DNA of 64,000 nucleotides from NCBI GenBank assembly GCA_034509755.1, contig CM067546.1, forward strand, positions 34,618,383 to 34,682,382, in the 5' to 3' direction. Below the pieces are notes generated by a model, which saw nothing but the letters and a program-made list of their open reading frames with translations, had not been told where the DNA came from and did not search any database. Below are positions 32,948 to 45,562 of the stretch, piece by piece. Origin of the DNA: Anisodus tanguticus (Eukaryota; Streptophyta; Magnoliopsida; Solanales; Solanaceae). How positions within the stretch are numbered: the stretch's first letter is position 1; every line of letters begins with the position of its first letter. Both the position numbers and the translations under genes were made by a program.

Positions 32948-34436
32948 TCCATTAACTACTCCGTTACTGTTTTGGCCTTTTCACTCGTGGAGCTGAACCG
33001 TTCAAGAAAACTTAATTTTCACAATAACTAAAAGCGTTAGATCAGTGCCATCATGGAAAAAGATGGTTTCAAATTGTAGTCTTTGTGGTTTCTGTTTTCT
33101 TTTGGCTGGACCTTGTCCTTTCCAGACAATATTGTACATTCTTTTTGGATTCTGCCCCGTGTGCACTTCAACCAACCTTGATTGTTGAGTTGTTTCTAGT
33201 TTCTACTCTGTTGTAGCCTCTTTGGGATTCGACTTTATTGTGGAAGTACATCAAGACTGAAATCATCTTCCTCAATGAAAAAAATTGAAAATCAATACAG
33301 TTTTCTTTATTTGTATTTGCATACAAATAGATAAAGGTGCTTATACTTCCCTTGATCTGCCGCATATCCCATTTTATACGAGTGAAATTATAATACTTGG
33401 TCATTTATCAATTATGTCGACTTCAAACTAGTGTTGTTTCGTCCTTTCGTGATAATAGTAAGACCTTAAATGAGAAGCTCTTTCTGAAAAAGGTTATTAA
33501 GGGATGTAGCAGAATCAAACGTTAAGTGGGGCATGGTTTGTGTCGTGAAGTTTGTTGACTCCCACATCAGTGACGGATTGGAGCATTTGCTTCTTTATAT
33601 GGTGTTTGGACAATCTTCATATTTTGAGCTAGCTTTTGGGTTGAGTTAGACTCAAGTTAATTTCTTATCAAAGTTTTGTGAGTGGACTAGTGTACCCTCC
33701 TATTTGTCAAATTTACTGTCTATATTTAAACGGGTTGGACAAGTATGTGGGTATGATTATTACAAGATTCATTTCTACTCAACTAAAGAAAAATGTCTAA
33801 CTAGTGCATTTGAGACTTTGAAATGATTGATACAAGATTCACATCTTGGCATGAGGTATATACAACCCAAATCTCAAATACATGAGCAAGTCCTTGTCGT
33901 ATCGATAGCTAACAGTAGCGCTTGGTTTAGACAAGATGATATTTTAAATAATGAATGGAGCGTTTAAGATATGTATTTCCCAAATGAATAATAAATCATA
34001 TATACGCGTTCGAGTTTTCATTTAAATATTGATATAGACTACGAGCTCTAACTTGGGATTTAGTTTCGTTGGGATTGTATGCAATAGCTATAATTCAATT
34101 TGTATATTCTTCAGCTGGCCCTGGCCACTAAAGAATATGCAACACTTAGTTAATTGTTAGAGAGGTTAGTAACGATTTTTTACTAGCCAATGCTTCCAGC
34201 AATTCTCATTGAAAATTGGTAGTCTTAATTTATACGGAGAGCAAAAAGATTCCTGATCAAGTAAGGAGTATAGAATAATCTTTTACTAGCCAATGCATTT
34301 AGGGGAAATAAAAAAGTAACCAAAAAATTAAACAAGGCGGCTAGTTTTAGGAAACCTTCTCCACATCAACTAAGGATTGGAGGATTTAATATAAGAAAGC
34401 AGCTACCCTTTGTTATTTTTCACAATCATTCAATTA
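32948..34436. other. 3' UTR and intergenic; one dispersed repeat suspected
   Basis: The 3' UTR of the preceding gene probably runs to about 33290. Bases 33552-33672 (ACTCCCACATCAGTGACGG, then TTTATATGG and GAGCTAGCTTTTGGG) resemble a repeat commonly dispersed in dicot genomes, recalled rather than searched. Nothing else was supported. Confidence 0.35.
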
Positions 34437-34441
34437 CAAAG

Positions 34442-35533
34442 TGTTGGATATCTAAAGCAATACGGGAAGTAAATAAATACTACAAGTGTTCGAAAGGATA
34501 AACAAACAAGCCAATGTTTAGAACTGCCGCAAGCTTGTTGAGTCTTGAATCTTGATAACCTGAAATTAAGAAACACTAAATCTGAATTGTTACAACTGTG
34601 TGCTGAGTCGAGAGATGGCTCTCTGTCTTTAAGACAAGATTGCCCCGTATATATGTTTTTACGTTAACGGGCAATAGTCTCCCAAGATAAAACAACACCT
34701 AATCAACACTACAAAGCAAATAGGTTGATTCTGACGAAGAAAATAAATACGAAACGACTTGTTGAAGAACGGAAAAGGAAGGGAGAGTATTGAGTTTTCT
34801 GTTCACTATTTGTGGACAGAATTCAGTTGTTATCTTCTGTTTGTCTGTGTATTATATTGTAGTCTCGTTTTCCTGTCCACTTTCTGTTTTCTGTGTGTCA
34901 CAATTGAGCCAAAAGACTCCAATATATAGGGGGTGTAATTCAGCCAAGTAATGGCTGGTTAATGCACAATAATGCCCCCAAAAATCAACTCCAACGGTAG
35001 GCAACTTTCTGCCTTCCGTCGTTCCCAAATTCAACATTTCAGAAACTCCAGGGACCAAACTGTAAATATTAAACAATTTAGAGTCCAAAGAGATAATATC
35101 AGAAGAAGCCCAAGACCCAAGACCCAAGACCCGAGCCCTAGCCCGGACGGGCGGGCGGCGGCGGAGCGCGTGTGGGCTTAGCCTTGAACCCAAGCACATC
35201 TAGGTCCTCCCTCCTTTAAACACATGGGTTACCCCTTGGGGTCCCAAACCCTTAGCCAATTTTGAGACTTATAAAAAGAGCAATTCTTCATTTTCCCACC
35301 GATGTGGTAGATTTGTCCTACACCATATTTTCATGCCTCAAACACCTTACTTCGTGGACCAATATCTCTTTCATTTCTCAAAGAAATTTGACGATTCTTG
35401 GCCCTACGGTCATCTACTCACTTAGTAGATTATGCACGTGTGAAGAGACAATGCCTCCAACATGCGGAACCCTAGTGTTTAATTCATTAAATATGGGTGG
35501 ACGCACCTCCCCACCATAGGCAAATTTCCAACA
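34442..35533 (-). repeat. Complete 3' LTR (1092 bp)
   Basis: Same family as 319-1546. Its GC-rich block (35105-35170) is shorter and lacks most of the GGTTCACGG repeats seen in that copy. Frames within it (for example 34852-35199) are not genes. Confidence 0.85.
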
Positions 35534-36410
35534 ATCCCCTCTTGAAAGAGATTTTGGCACACACACAAGGTGCCTACTTTCAGGAATCTTTCAGCGAAAA
35601 GATATTGCATCAGGAGAGGTAGCTTCTGCTTTGAATCTTCCCTAGTTGAATACCACCGGACTTACTTACTGAGTGGTGAACGTGATGTCTTGAACCGTCA
35701 GTGTTTAGTGTAAGCCAAGACAATGATACCAACACAATAACTCTCCTTATTCGTTTTCATTCTTATTGTTTTATCCGTTGTGGCCGTGGACACACTTGGA
35801 TTCTTAAGTGCGTTCATTTGAGGCGGTATGTCCTCGCACTTAAATAGGTGATCTCCTACAAGGTATCCTGCTATACCCCACTTCACGAGTGTTAGGAATT
35901 ATTAAAAGTTTCCCCAACCTTAACCTCAACCGTTTGAGGATCGTTAAAGGTTTGGAAGCTTAACCTTTACCCACCATACATGTAGCACTTTAATGTCTAT
36001 CGCGGGAACAACATTGGATTCATGTTTTCCTACAGAAATCATCATCTGAAGTGCTCTTGCTTCCACCGAAGCACTCAATTGAACCTTTTGCAGCTTAGTT
36101 TTCCCATTGAACCAAATTCTTGGGATATCCAGTCAGTATGGTTGGGTTACCACCGCAAAGGTTCGTATTGTTTGGGTTTTAAACTCATTCCCCTAGACAG
36201 GAAGAACACTTGATCTCCGGGTAGTCCCTTAGTTAAAAGGGTCCGCTATATCCTTTGATTAGTAATCAAGGAAGTGACACCCGTGATGATCAACTGCCAT
36301 ACGGTCTTAAGTCTCCGACAGATATGTCCAGACGTCGTCATCCGTGTCCTTCCTAAAGTCGACCGGCTAGCCACAGTGTATAACTGTTGAAGGCACGGGT
36401 TTCTCCCAAT

Positions 36411-36846
36411 CAGAAGAAGCCTAAGACCCAAGACCCGTGACCCGAGCCCGGACCGGACCGGACGGGCGGGCGGCGACGGCGCGTGTGTGCTTAGCCTTGA
36501 ACCCAAGCACATCTAGGTCCTCCCTCCTTTAAACACATGGGTTACCCCTTGGGGTCCCAAACCCTTAGCCAATTTTGAGACTTATAAAGAGAGCAATTCT
36601 TCATTTTCCCACCGATGTGGTAGATTTGTCCCACACCATATTTTCATGCCTCAAACACCTTACTTCGTGGACCAATATCTCTTTCATTTCTCAAAGAAAT
36701 TTGACGATTCTTGACCCTACGGTCATCTACTCACTTAGTAGATTATGCACGTGTGAAGAGGCAAAGCCTCCAACATGCGGAACCCTAGTGTTTAATTTAT
36801 TAAATATGGGTGGACGCACCTCCCCACCAAAGGCAAATTTCCAACA
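36411..36846 (-). repeat. Truncated 5' LTR
   Basis: It matches the first 430 bp or so (minus orientation) of the LTR at 34442-35533 very closely, then breaks at about 36411 inside the GC-rich block. Confidence 0.8.
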
Positions 36847-36851
36847 CAAAG

Positions 36852-37859
36852 TACTAATAAGAAACTGAAAAGAGAGAAATATAATAATGGAGTATTGGGA
36901 GAAGCTTTAGAAAAATGAGTCTACCAATTAGAAAAGGTGGTCAAACTTGTCTTAAAAATAAGATTAAATTAAATGAGGTCTGAATTATAATTTTTAAAAT
37001 TTATTAAATATTTACAAAATACACAACAATCCCCTTTTAATTATCTTCTCTTTTAACCCCAACCCCCCATTATTTCAAAAAAAGAAACTTCTCTCTAAAC
37101 CGTCTATCTTCTCCATCCTCTCTAAACCACGATCCATTGTTGTTATTGCCGACTTCTCTCTCGTCACAGGCTTTACTTCTAATGTAACAATTTTCTCCTT
37201 TCTCTTTCACTACTATTTGTCTATTAGTGACTCGAGAGAAAATATGATTTTGAAATCATTGACTGCAAATGATGATTTTGGTTAGAGAAGAAGAAGAAGA
37301 AGAAGATGAGTTTGTCTTCAATGTCGTTTATTTTGTTGTTCCATGCTGTAGAAACTCTTATTTGGGGGTATTTGTTGCACTTGTTGGGGTTTGTGTGTTT
37401 GTAAATAATGTATGTGATTATGGTTTTTGGTGTTGTTTTTGTTCTTGTTCTCCTTAGGATTTTGAAAAAAGGGCTTGCAATTTCGTTAATTTTTTTCAAC
37501 TGCTGAGTAATCTGTTGTAGCAACTTCAACAATTGTTTGACGGTTGCAAACATCTACTGAGGTTGCATGCTTAAAAAAACCTTATTTGGTGTATTTTATT
37601 TAACTTGTGAGGGTGGTGTGTTTGTAGTGAAATAAATGTTTTTGATGGTTCAAAAGTTACTAGTTTTGAAATTAAAGTATGAAAATGATGATTTTAGTTA
37701 AAGAGGAAGAGGAAGAACATGTGTTTCTCTTCAATATTGTGTATTTTGTTCAATTTTTTATGGTTGTGATCTTGTAAATGTACACTGATAATGCTGATAG
37801 TAAATAGGTTTTTTTGTTGTTGTTGTCCTTGTAAGGTTTAGGAAAAAGGGTCTTGCCTT
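36852..37859. other. Intergenic / left flank of MULE 2, no gene seen
   Basis: AT-rich with a GAA-type run at 37289-37306. Similar AGAGGAAGAGGAAGAA sequence recurs at 37702, suggesting an old local duplication (37260-37470 against 37670-37860). A clear MULE terminus was not located. Confidence 0.4.
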
Positions 37860-38230
37860 TATTTTATTTTTATTCAACAGCTGAGTAATTTGTTGCAATA
37901 AAAACAAACAGTTGCAGAGGTTGTTGCAACAAGTGAATCTGTTTGTTGCAACAGATTCACTATCTGTTGGGAAAATATCAAAACAGTTGCTGAGGAAGCT
38001 GCAACAATTGTTCTGATATTTTCCAACAGATTGCTAAGCTATTGCAATAACTCCCTAAGATGTTAGAATACCTTACTCAGTTGTTGCAACAGATTCATAA
38101 TCTGTTGAAAAAAATTAATACAATTGTTGAGGAAGCTGCAACAATTATTTTAATTTTTTTCAACAGCTGAAGAATATGCTGCAATAACTGTGGAAGATGT
38201 TGGAACATATGAGGGAGTTGTTGCAACAGA
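37860..38230. repeat. TTGTTGCAACAA-type short repeats, left cluster
   Basis: Multiple interspersed copies of CAACAGATT, GTTGCAACA and their inverses form many small palindromes. The same motifs occur at 39750-39985, in an apparent intron, and at 42500-42975 on the far side of MULE 2. Confidence 0.7.
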
Positions 38231-38310
38231 TTACACACTTTTTATTACTTGTTTACTTTAATGATGCACAAATCAATTGAAATTATTTTTGTTTATCTCC
38301 TGTGTGCAGA

Positions 38311-40208
38311 TAAAATGTCTCCACGAAAAAGAAAAGGATAAAAATCTCTGAGGAATCTACAGTTAGTAAAAGACCCAAGGGGCAAACATCATTAGAAGAT
38401 CTTGCTGAACAGGCAAATATTATTTCTAAAAAAATTGTTGAACAGGAAACCTCTCAAGCAGAAGTTTCTGGCCATGAACAAATACAAGAAAGTGAAAAAG
38501 ATCTAGTAGATGAAGAAAGTAGTAGAAGAAGAAAATGAAGAAGAAGATGATGAAAATGATGAAAATAAAGATGACAATGAAGGAGATGAAGGAGATGAAG
38601 AATATGAAGAATATGAAGAAAATGAAGAAAAAAATGAAGAGGATAAAACTGCTTCTTTTGAAAGGTCGACGAACGGGGCTGAAATTAGAAAACAAATGTA
38701 CATGGTGAAAATTTCAAATCATGTACTGTTGAGTCTTATATTGAGACTAATATTAACAGACCTTCCACCGATGAAGTCGTCAAAAGTTTCAGTATTGAGA
38801 ATTTTTGGGTGCAGATGCCATTGGATGAACACGGTGATTTGAATGGTGATATTGTTGTAAAATCAGTAATGGACAATCCCTTTGATAACTTTAGGAAGAC
38901 ACTTCAAGATGATGACTTGGAGACTTTCTTCAGGGACAAATGTTTTGGGATGTATCTATATTTGCCTGAGGACAATAATGCACGGTTTCAAATGACCATT
39001 GTGTATATGATCTTCTCAAGCACATAATTATTTGTAGCAAAACTTATGAGATATGGATAAACTTCTGTGGCATGCCAGTTTATTTTGACATCAAGGAGTT
39101 TTCCATAGTGACCAGATTGAGATGTCATGCTCCTTCTCAGCATATTCCTACAGTTATGTTAAAGAAGAGAGCCTATACACCCAAGTCATCCAAGACAGTC
39201 AAGAAAGGCAAAGCTAACGTTGATGATGATTTGGATTTAGTGGATGTTGTGGGAAAGAGCTACAAGGTAGAGAAGTTGCTCGAAGACTTGAAGTCAAAAA
39301 CTATGTCCAAAAAGCATAAGGAGTCACTGTGCTTAGTTTGGTTTGTGCATTATATTCTTTGGGAAAAAAGATGTAAAGAATAATATACCACTTGATTTGA
39401 TTAAACTCTCGGAGGATCATGAGGCATTCAATAACTATCCATGGGGTCATCAAAGTTTTCAGTTGACTGTTGAATATTTGTTGCAAGATTTCAACCCAAA
39501 TGTGAAGACGATCAACCTATATGGCTTCCCTTGGGCTTTCATGGTAAACTTTCTTTCTTCAATATTTTATATTTTTAATCCTTTTGTGGCATCATTTTTT
39601 TAGGCTTGGACATTTGAAGTCATTCCTCACCTCCAGAATCAAGTCAAGGACTACTCGGAAGAAGTTTCTTTTCCAAAGATCCTCAGATGGTTGATTGCCA
39701 GAAACAAAAAAAAATGAATCTTGATCCTTTTAACCCCCCTAAGGAAGCAGTAAGTCAGAATCTGTTGGAAAATATCCTTGAATAGTTTTATAACAAGTAA
39801 CTACTTGTTGCAACATATACATTTATCTTCTACAACAACCTCAGAATTTGTTGGAAAATATTGAACAAGTTTGACACCTGCCGCAACAGATCAAGTTATT
39901 TGTTAAATTGTTAACTTGTGAGTCTATTACAACAATTTGTAAATTGTTAGCACCATTTGAATATATTTGTTTGTTTGTTGTAGGTTGTGTACCCATGGCT
40001 TGTCCCGATAAAACGAGAGTTGAACATGTCATGTATTGTTACTTTAGGGCCCGTGGAATCTGTGTCGGAGAAATTGATTGATCAGATTAAAGAAGAATTG
40101 GCTGGAGCCACAACCATCATAAGGGAATCAAGGGCTTGTGTTGTTGATGGTGGTGATGTTGGTGTTGGTGATGGTGAAGGTGAATGTGATGGTGTTGATC
40201 CTCGTTGA
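38311..40208 (+). pseudogene. DUF1985/Ulp1-type transposon-associated gene, lacking protease part
   Basis: Starts MSPRKRK near 38316, with an early frameshift. A basic then strongly acidic N-terminal region follows (38510-38650, Glu/Asp-rich). The recognisable part is a DUF1985-like domain at about 38770-39700 (LPEDNNARFQ, CGMPVYFDIKEFSIVTRLRC, NLYGFPWAF). A probable intron (about 39540-39603) and a repeat-filled one (39750-39985) precede a last exon (VYPWLVP to 40208). Genes of this type in plants usually end in a C48 Ulp1-like cysteine protease; no such His/Asp/Cys region is present. Several frameshifts make it a pseudogene. It is convergent with the transposase at 40274-42442. Confidence 0.65.
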
Positions 40209-40273
40209 AAATTATTCCCCGATTCCACGCCTCCTCTTTGTTCGCCTTCTTCCCGATTTGCTCGGGTTAACAT

Positions 40274-42442
40274 ATGGATGAGGTATTTCTCTCTCTAAAA
40301 TTTCCAAAGGAACATCCCAAGATTATTCAGGAGGCACAAAATGAATTTCCTCACAATATGCAATTATATACTTTTCCGCCGTATAATATGGAGATAAGTA
40401 CTCATAAATCCGCCTTCCAAAGTCTTCATCATACTGGAATCTTAGTGCTGCCATAGCATGTGGACATGATATTTTGTCCAAGTCAAAAATTCTACAAGTA
40501 CAAGATCTTATTTGAAGATTCACCGTTGCAACTTCACCATGACCGGTGACGCTGAATCTATAATTGACAATTTAATGAGCCAATAACTTATTCCCTAGGT
40601 TGATATACTTTGATATTTTTTCCATTGAAGGAACAAAGACGGTTGGTGAGTCGATGAACTCAATACGCGTGTCATGAAATTTTTCTGCAAACCTCCTGTT
40701 GATGGAATCAAATAGAGCATTAATTGAAAATTCTCTTTCAACATTGAACATTGCGTTCACCGACTCAAAAATGTTAGTCGTGATAATATTATACCTGTTA
40801 AAATAAACAATCAATTATTCTAAAAATTTAAAAGTTAATTAATATACAAATCAAAAACTGCAACAGTAAGGTATAAATATACATTTTTTTCGGGCAGAAT
40901 GCCCTGCTCCATTTTTCGGGCAGAATGCCCTGTTCGGCGGCCCCAGGTACCATATCTCTAATTTGATTGAAATGGTCATTGAACACATTATCTTTTACGC
41001 TTTTGTTGCTTTATAAAATGAGATACGACCTTATCATTGTAAAAGGTGGTTCGGATATTTTCCCCAAGGTGCCTCATACAATAACCATAATGAGTTGTAG
41101 GGTAGACAATTGAAATCACCTTTTTGATACTTGGATGCCTATCAGAAATTATGCACAACTCAGGGGTATCATCTACATAACTTCTTATTTGTTCAAAGAA
41201 ATATTGGTACGAGGCATCACACTCCTTGTCCACTACACAAAATGCCATCGAAAAATATGATTTTCCGCATCCTGTGCCACAGCCGACAACAACAACACTC
41301 CTCCGTACTTCTCAAGAATGTCCCATCGACAGCTATAACTTTTCTCATTTGTGCAAAACCAAGCATCCAAGCAGCATAAGCTACAAAAAAGTACTTGAAC
41401 TTCCCATTTTCATCAACCTTTAATATCGTCTTACTTCCTGAATTTATGAACCAAAGCATATAATGGTACACATCAAGCACTGCATACTCGTGCTCATGTG
41501 TCCCCCTAGTCAGAGCCTTTGCAATCTCCATGCCCTTCCAAATTTTCCAATAACTAACCTTACAACCAAATTATATACGCATTGAATGACTCATGTCTTT
41601 TGTAGAGGGGCCTTTATCATAGGGAAACCTATCTTTGAAGTATTAACCGATCATTTTCACTGTGGCATGTGGATTATGGATTGTAATATGTTCAGAACCA
41701 TACATGTGATACTTTATGTAGGTTTTGATACATAATATGTCGGAAATTATAACCTTCACAGCCCTCAGCCACCACTTGCACTCATGATGTACACATTGAA
41801 AATAATACATAGTACACTAATTAATCACCTTCTTGAGTTTAAATTCCTTATTCACACAAGAAAGTTTCAACGAAGTTGCTAGTACATCCTTGTTCTTGAA
41901 AAGATTTCTTTATAAAAATCTGTTTCATCTTTTTGAACATGGCTGGACTGTGTTGATTGTGTAGTGCTCGGTGTATTGCTCGCAACTTTGGGTATAGGAA
42001 TATGTTCACCCTCACTTTCATTATCTGGAATATCCATATTTACCCCATCTAATTTATCATTTAACATATCTTGTTGGTCATGATCTAAATTGTGGTTCAC
42101 TACCGGGCTTTCAACCACATATACCCTTAAAATGGGTCTAGCTTCATCATTCAAATAAGCACGCAAACGAACTTGATTGGTTATCTTAAATGGAGCTACC
42201 CTCTGCTTTTCAAAAGAGTTGTGCATGTTACCGATGACAAGATCTTTCGATTCACAATAGGCGATGATTAGGTTCACAAAATCATCATACACGACATCTC
42301 TTTGGACAGTCATCGCTATTGTCTCTACAGATATAGCAACACCCTTCGAACGCCAAATAAATCGATTGTTGTTCTCGACCCATTCCCAATGGCAATCAAC
42401 CCCTATTGTTATTGAATCCACCATCAATGATGTTCGTTGCAC
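40274..42442 (-). pseudogene. Mutator-like transposase of MULE 2, decayed
   Basis: In order on the minus strand: an N-terminal region (41879-42442, start MQRTSLMVDS), a Cys/His DNA-binding region (about 41550-41860, HHECKWWLRAVK), the DDE core (41531 to 40988, with VIAVDGTFLR and CIISDRHPS), a block with ESVN that retains the third acidic residue (about 40745), and a SWIM zinc finger at 40323-40523 (CTC then CPH). At least two frameshifts lie in the core near 41240-41330, and an intron-like gap with a doubled CGGGCAGAATGCCCTG sits at 40880-40940. It differs from the MULE 1 transposase in sequence and partner genes. Confidence 0.75.
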
Positions 42443-42499
42443 CTGAAGATATTTTGTTTAAAAAAATTGGTCATGACAGTGCATACCAAACTATAACAA

Positions 42500-42975
42500 A
42501 ATGAAATAGTTGTAGAGGCTTCATCCAACAGATTAGTGAGTTATTGCAATAATTGTTAATTTATTGTAACAAGTAGCTTAGTTGTTACAACAACTTAGTA
42601 ATCTGTTGGAGTTCATCCAAACATTGCAGAAGACATCCAACAGATTAGTGAGTTGTTGCAACAACTAAGCTACTTGTTGCAACAACTCAATCATTTGTTG
42701 GACATCTTCTACAATGTTTGAATGAATCAGAACCCAAAAAAACTGAAGCAACCTCCAACAAATTACTGAGTTGTTGCAACAACTCACTAATCTATTGGAT
42801 ACAACTTCAGTTTTTAGGGTTCTATTTCGTCCAAAGGTTGTAGAAAATGTCCAACAGATTACGTTGTTGCAACAACTGCATAATCTATTGTAATTGTTGC
42901 AGCAACTACAACAACTTTAGCACTTGTTGCAACAACTTTAGCACTTGTTGCAACAACTAAACTGCTGTTGTAAAT
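42500..42975. repeat. TTGTTGCAACAA-type short repeats, right cluster
   Basis: Dense copies of TTGTTGCAACAACT and CCAACAGATTA lie upstream of the MULE 2 transposase start. They are the same motif family as the left cluster. The stretch 42976-43440 holds low-complexity AGAAGGAAGAAGG sequence and no supported gene. Confidence 0.7.
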
Positions 42976-43449
42976 TGTTTGAAAATCAGCAGCTATACCC
43001 AGATGAATTATTGAAACAAAAAAACATTGTTTTACTTACCAAATGAGGGGAAATCACCAATGAAGTAATGTCTAGTGCTCCACGAACCAAATTCAGTCTG
43101 AAAATTATGTAAATTGGGTGGATTCTATTTTTTTCTAAATGAAGAACAATGCTTTTGGGGAGGAGGAAGACAACCATGACAGCAACAGCAGTAGCAGCGG
43201 ACGAAGGAGGAGAAGCAGCACCAATGGACAAAGAAACAAGAAAAAGAAGGAAGAAGGAAGAGGAGCGCCGCCGTCGATGGCAACAATGTTCGTGCGTTTT
43301 TTTTTTACCCTTTTTCGGTAATTTAGGGCTTTATATTGGTTGGGCCAAAATGTAAAACTTAAAACTTGGGGGCAAGTTCGAAAATGAGTCAAAACTCATT
43401 AATCACTAATCTAATATTTGTCACCTCCACTCAATAAAAAAAAATTGAG

Positions 43450-44435
43450 TTGCTCCCACTCAATTTTAAAACTTTCTTGTCACCTATAATTAATTGTCCC
43501 AAGAAACTTTACGTTCTTGGTGCTGGCTCTTATGGCAATGTGTGTTATTCAGTGAAGATCGATTCTTCTTCTTTATGTGCTTCTGCTGCTGCTGTTAAAT
43601 GTGCAGATTTCAACCGTTCAATTTCGCTTCAACAAGAAGCGCAAATCTTGACAACTCTAAAAGGTTGTCCTTACGTCGTTCAATTCTTTGGAGCAGACAT
43701 AAGCATCGACAATGGTAATATTCCAACTTACAGTCTGTTTCTTGAATATGCATGTGATGAATCACTACACGATTTGATCAATTCAAAGAGAGGAATAACA
43801 AATATGTCAGAATTGGAAGTAGGTTTCTATGCATATCAACTCTTAAAGGGTATTCAACACGTTCATAAGAAAGGGTGGGTTCATTGCGATATTAAATCCG
43901 ATGCTAATGATGAACATGGTGGGATGCACAAGTTGAAGTTGGCTGACTTTGGATTGTCACTGAGAGTTGGTGATGGAATGGCATATGTGAGTGGAACTCC
44001 ATTGAGCAATCGGGGGACTCTACTTTACACGCCCCCCGAATCTTTGACGTGTGGTTTTCATGCCAAAGCTTATGATATATAGTCGCTGGGTGCAATGTGG
44101 CAGAGATGATGACTGGGAATCATGTTTGGATTTATCGCAACACTAAAGATTTGCAATGGCAGATTATGAATGAAGACCCTGTGATTCCGAGTAATGTTTC
44201 TGAGATTGCCAGAGACTTTTTATACAAGTGTTTCATAAAGGACCCTAGAAGAAGATGGACGTCCGAACAACTACTTCAACATCCTTTTATTCAGCGAGCT
44301 TTATGTACTTCGTTTAATTTGATGCCTGAAACTCAAGGGAGGATAGCAAGGGTTAATCCTTTTGGTTGCACACTTCCAGTTCCTGAGAAGGACCTCATGA
44401 ATTTACTCTTTGAAAGTAGTTTAAAGATACAATGA
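43450..44435 (+). pseudogene. MAPKKK-type protein kinase, inactivated
   Basis: Kinase subdomains are easy to follow: Gly-rich loop GAGSYGNV, AAVKCADF with the ATP-binding Lys, the catalytic-loop equivalent HCDIK, LADFGLS, and PPESL. In the catalytic loop the residues after HCDIK are disordered relative to the family (SDAND, with about ten residues missing). A TAG replaces the Trp expected after AYDI (44080), and one base is missing about 15 nt later, after which the C-terminal lobe continues to 44435 (RWTSEQLLQHPFI). The HCDIK form is typical of plant MAPKKK-like kinases of the MEKK subgroup. No convincing start codon is present, and the 5' end abuts the MULE 2 flank. Confidence 0.8.
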
Positions 44436-45090
44436 ATCGCGGCAATAAGACTGCAAAAGCACTTATTGGCTGCTGCTGATGTACTATTATTTTACATAAC
44501 TCAAATTTTGTGTAATACTACTTGGATATTGCATTTTCTTTCTATTAATGGTGTAACAGTTGCTTCTTCCTAACTACATTTAAAAAAAATTCTTCTGATT
44601 AACCAAATTTAGTTATGCTAGGAAGAAAACGTTGTTATATATGTTTCTGAAACCTTCAACTGAACGAACAGTAGTAACCTTAATGCTTTAGAGGTGAAAT
44701 GGTTATACTTTTGATCCTGCGTTGTGTGTGTTAAAAAACAAAATAGATTTCGAAATCATCAATAAAAACCCAATACTGTGAAATATTCTTTCCTTTGGAC
44801 GAAAAGCATGTGCATCTTATAATGATCTCTAAATGATAATTTTATGCACTGCCTGTGGTTAATTTTGTACATATGATTAATTCAATTTCACACAGATAAG
44901 GAGCTGCTCCTTGCAACTATAATTTGTGTCTTCGCCAAAAAGAAAGTGCTAGATCAAATGCAGATGTGCGTTTAAATCTGCCTAAAAGGAAAAACATCAA
45001 ACTACGGTTTAAACTGAAACATATCCAATGGAACACTTGTATGAAATTTTTTTCATACAATTTCATCTACTTTGCTACACAATAGAGGCC

Positions 45091-45240
45091 TTTTACAGCT
45101 CTTAATGGAAGAACTGAAAATTATCACACATTTGTCTGCACATTTTACAGCTCTTAATGGAAGAACTGGAAATTATCACACATTTATCTGCACATTTTAC
45201 TGCTCTTAATGGAAGAACTAGTAATTATCACCCAAGCATT
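45091..45240. repeat. 52-bp tandem repeat, three copies
   Basis: TTTTACAGCTCTTAATGG starts at 45091, 45143 and 45195 (the third with one change). Each unit ends with ATTATCACACATTT or a close variant. Confidence 0.9.
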
Positions 45241-45562
45241 GTTTAGGCCAAGAAAGTACAATGGTAGATAAAGGAAAATGCATGATAAAAAAAGCCTCTC
45301 ATGCCAAGAAACAGTCTATTGGATGCTAAACTGGGATGTTGCATCATCTCAGATAGAAGCAATACATTAAGACGCGAGGACGACAACACAAACTCTGCAT
45401 CTGAAATTCTCTTCTTCTTCATGGTCAACAACACTCATTTCCATCTACTTTGCTACACAATAGAGGCCTGCTACAAGTAGATAATTGAAATTCATTGATC
45501 AGAATATATAGAACATAAGTCTGTCTATTCTCCTATCTGATCATTAAAAAATTTAATGAACA

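Larger units (their letters stand above)
34442..36846 (-). mobile_element. Short non-autonomous LTR retroelement with 5-bp target duplication
   Basis: The element runs TGTTGG to CCAACA and is flanked by CAAAG at 34437-34441 and at 36847-36851. On the minus strand it comprises a truncated 5' LTR (36846 to about 36411), about 0.88 kb of internal DNA without coding, a purine-rich tract (AAGAGGGGAT) and a full 3' LTR. The 5' LTR has lost its downstream half, including the TATA region and any primer binding site. Insertion was intact at its ends, so the deletion came later or during reverse transcription. Confidence 0.85.

Noticed and set aside
34852..35199. 115-aa frame
   Set aside because: It lies within an LTR and is not shared by the other copies.
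38426..38703. Phe/Ser-rich minus-strand frames
   Set aside because: They are the antisense of a Glu/Asp codon run in the DUF1985-type gene.
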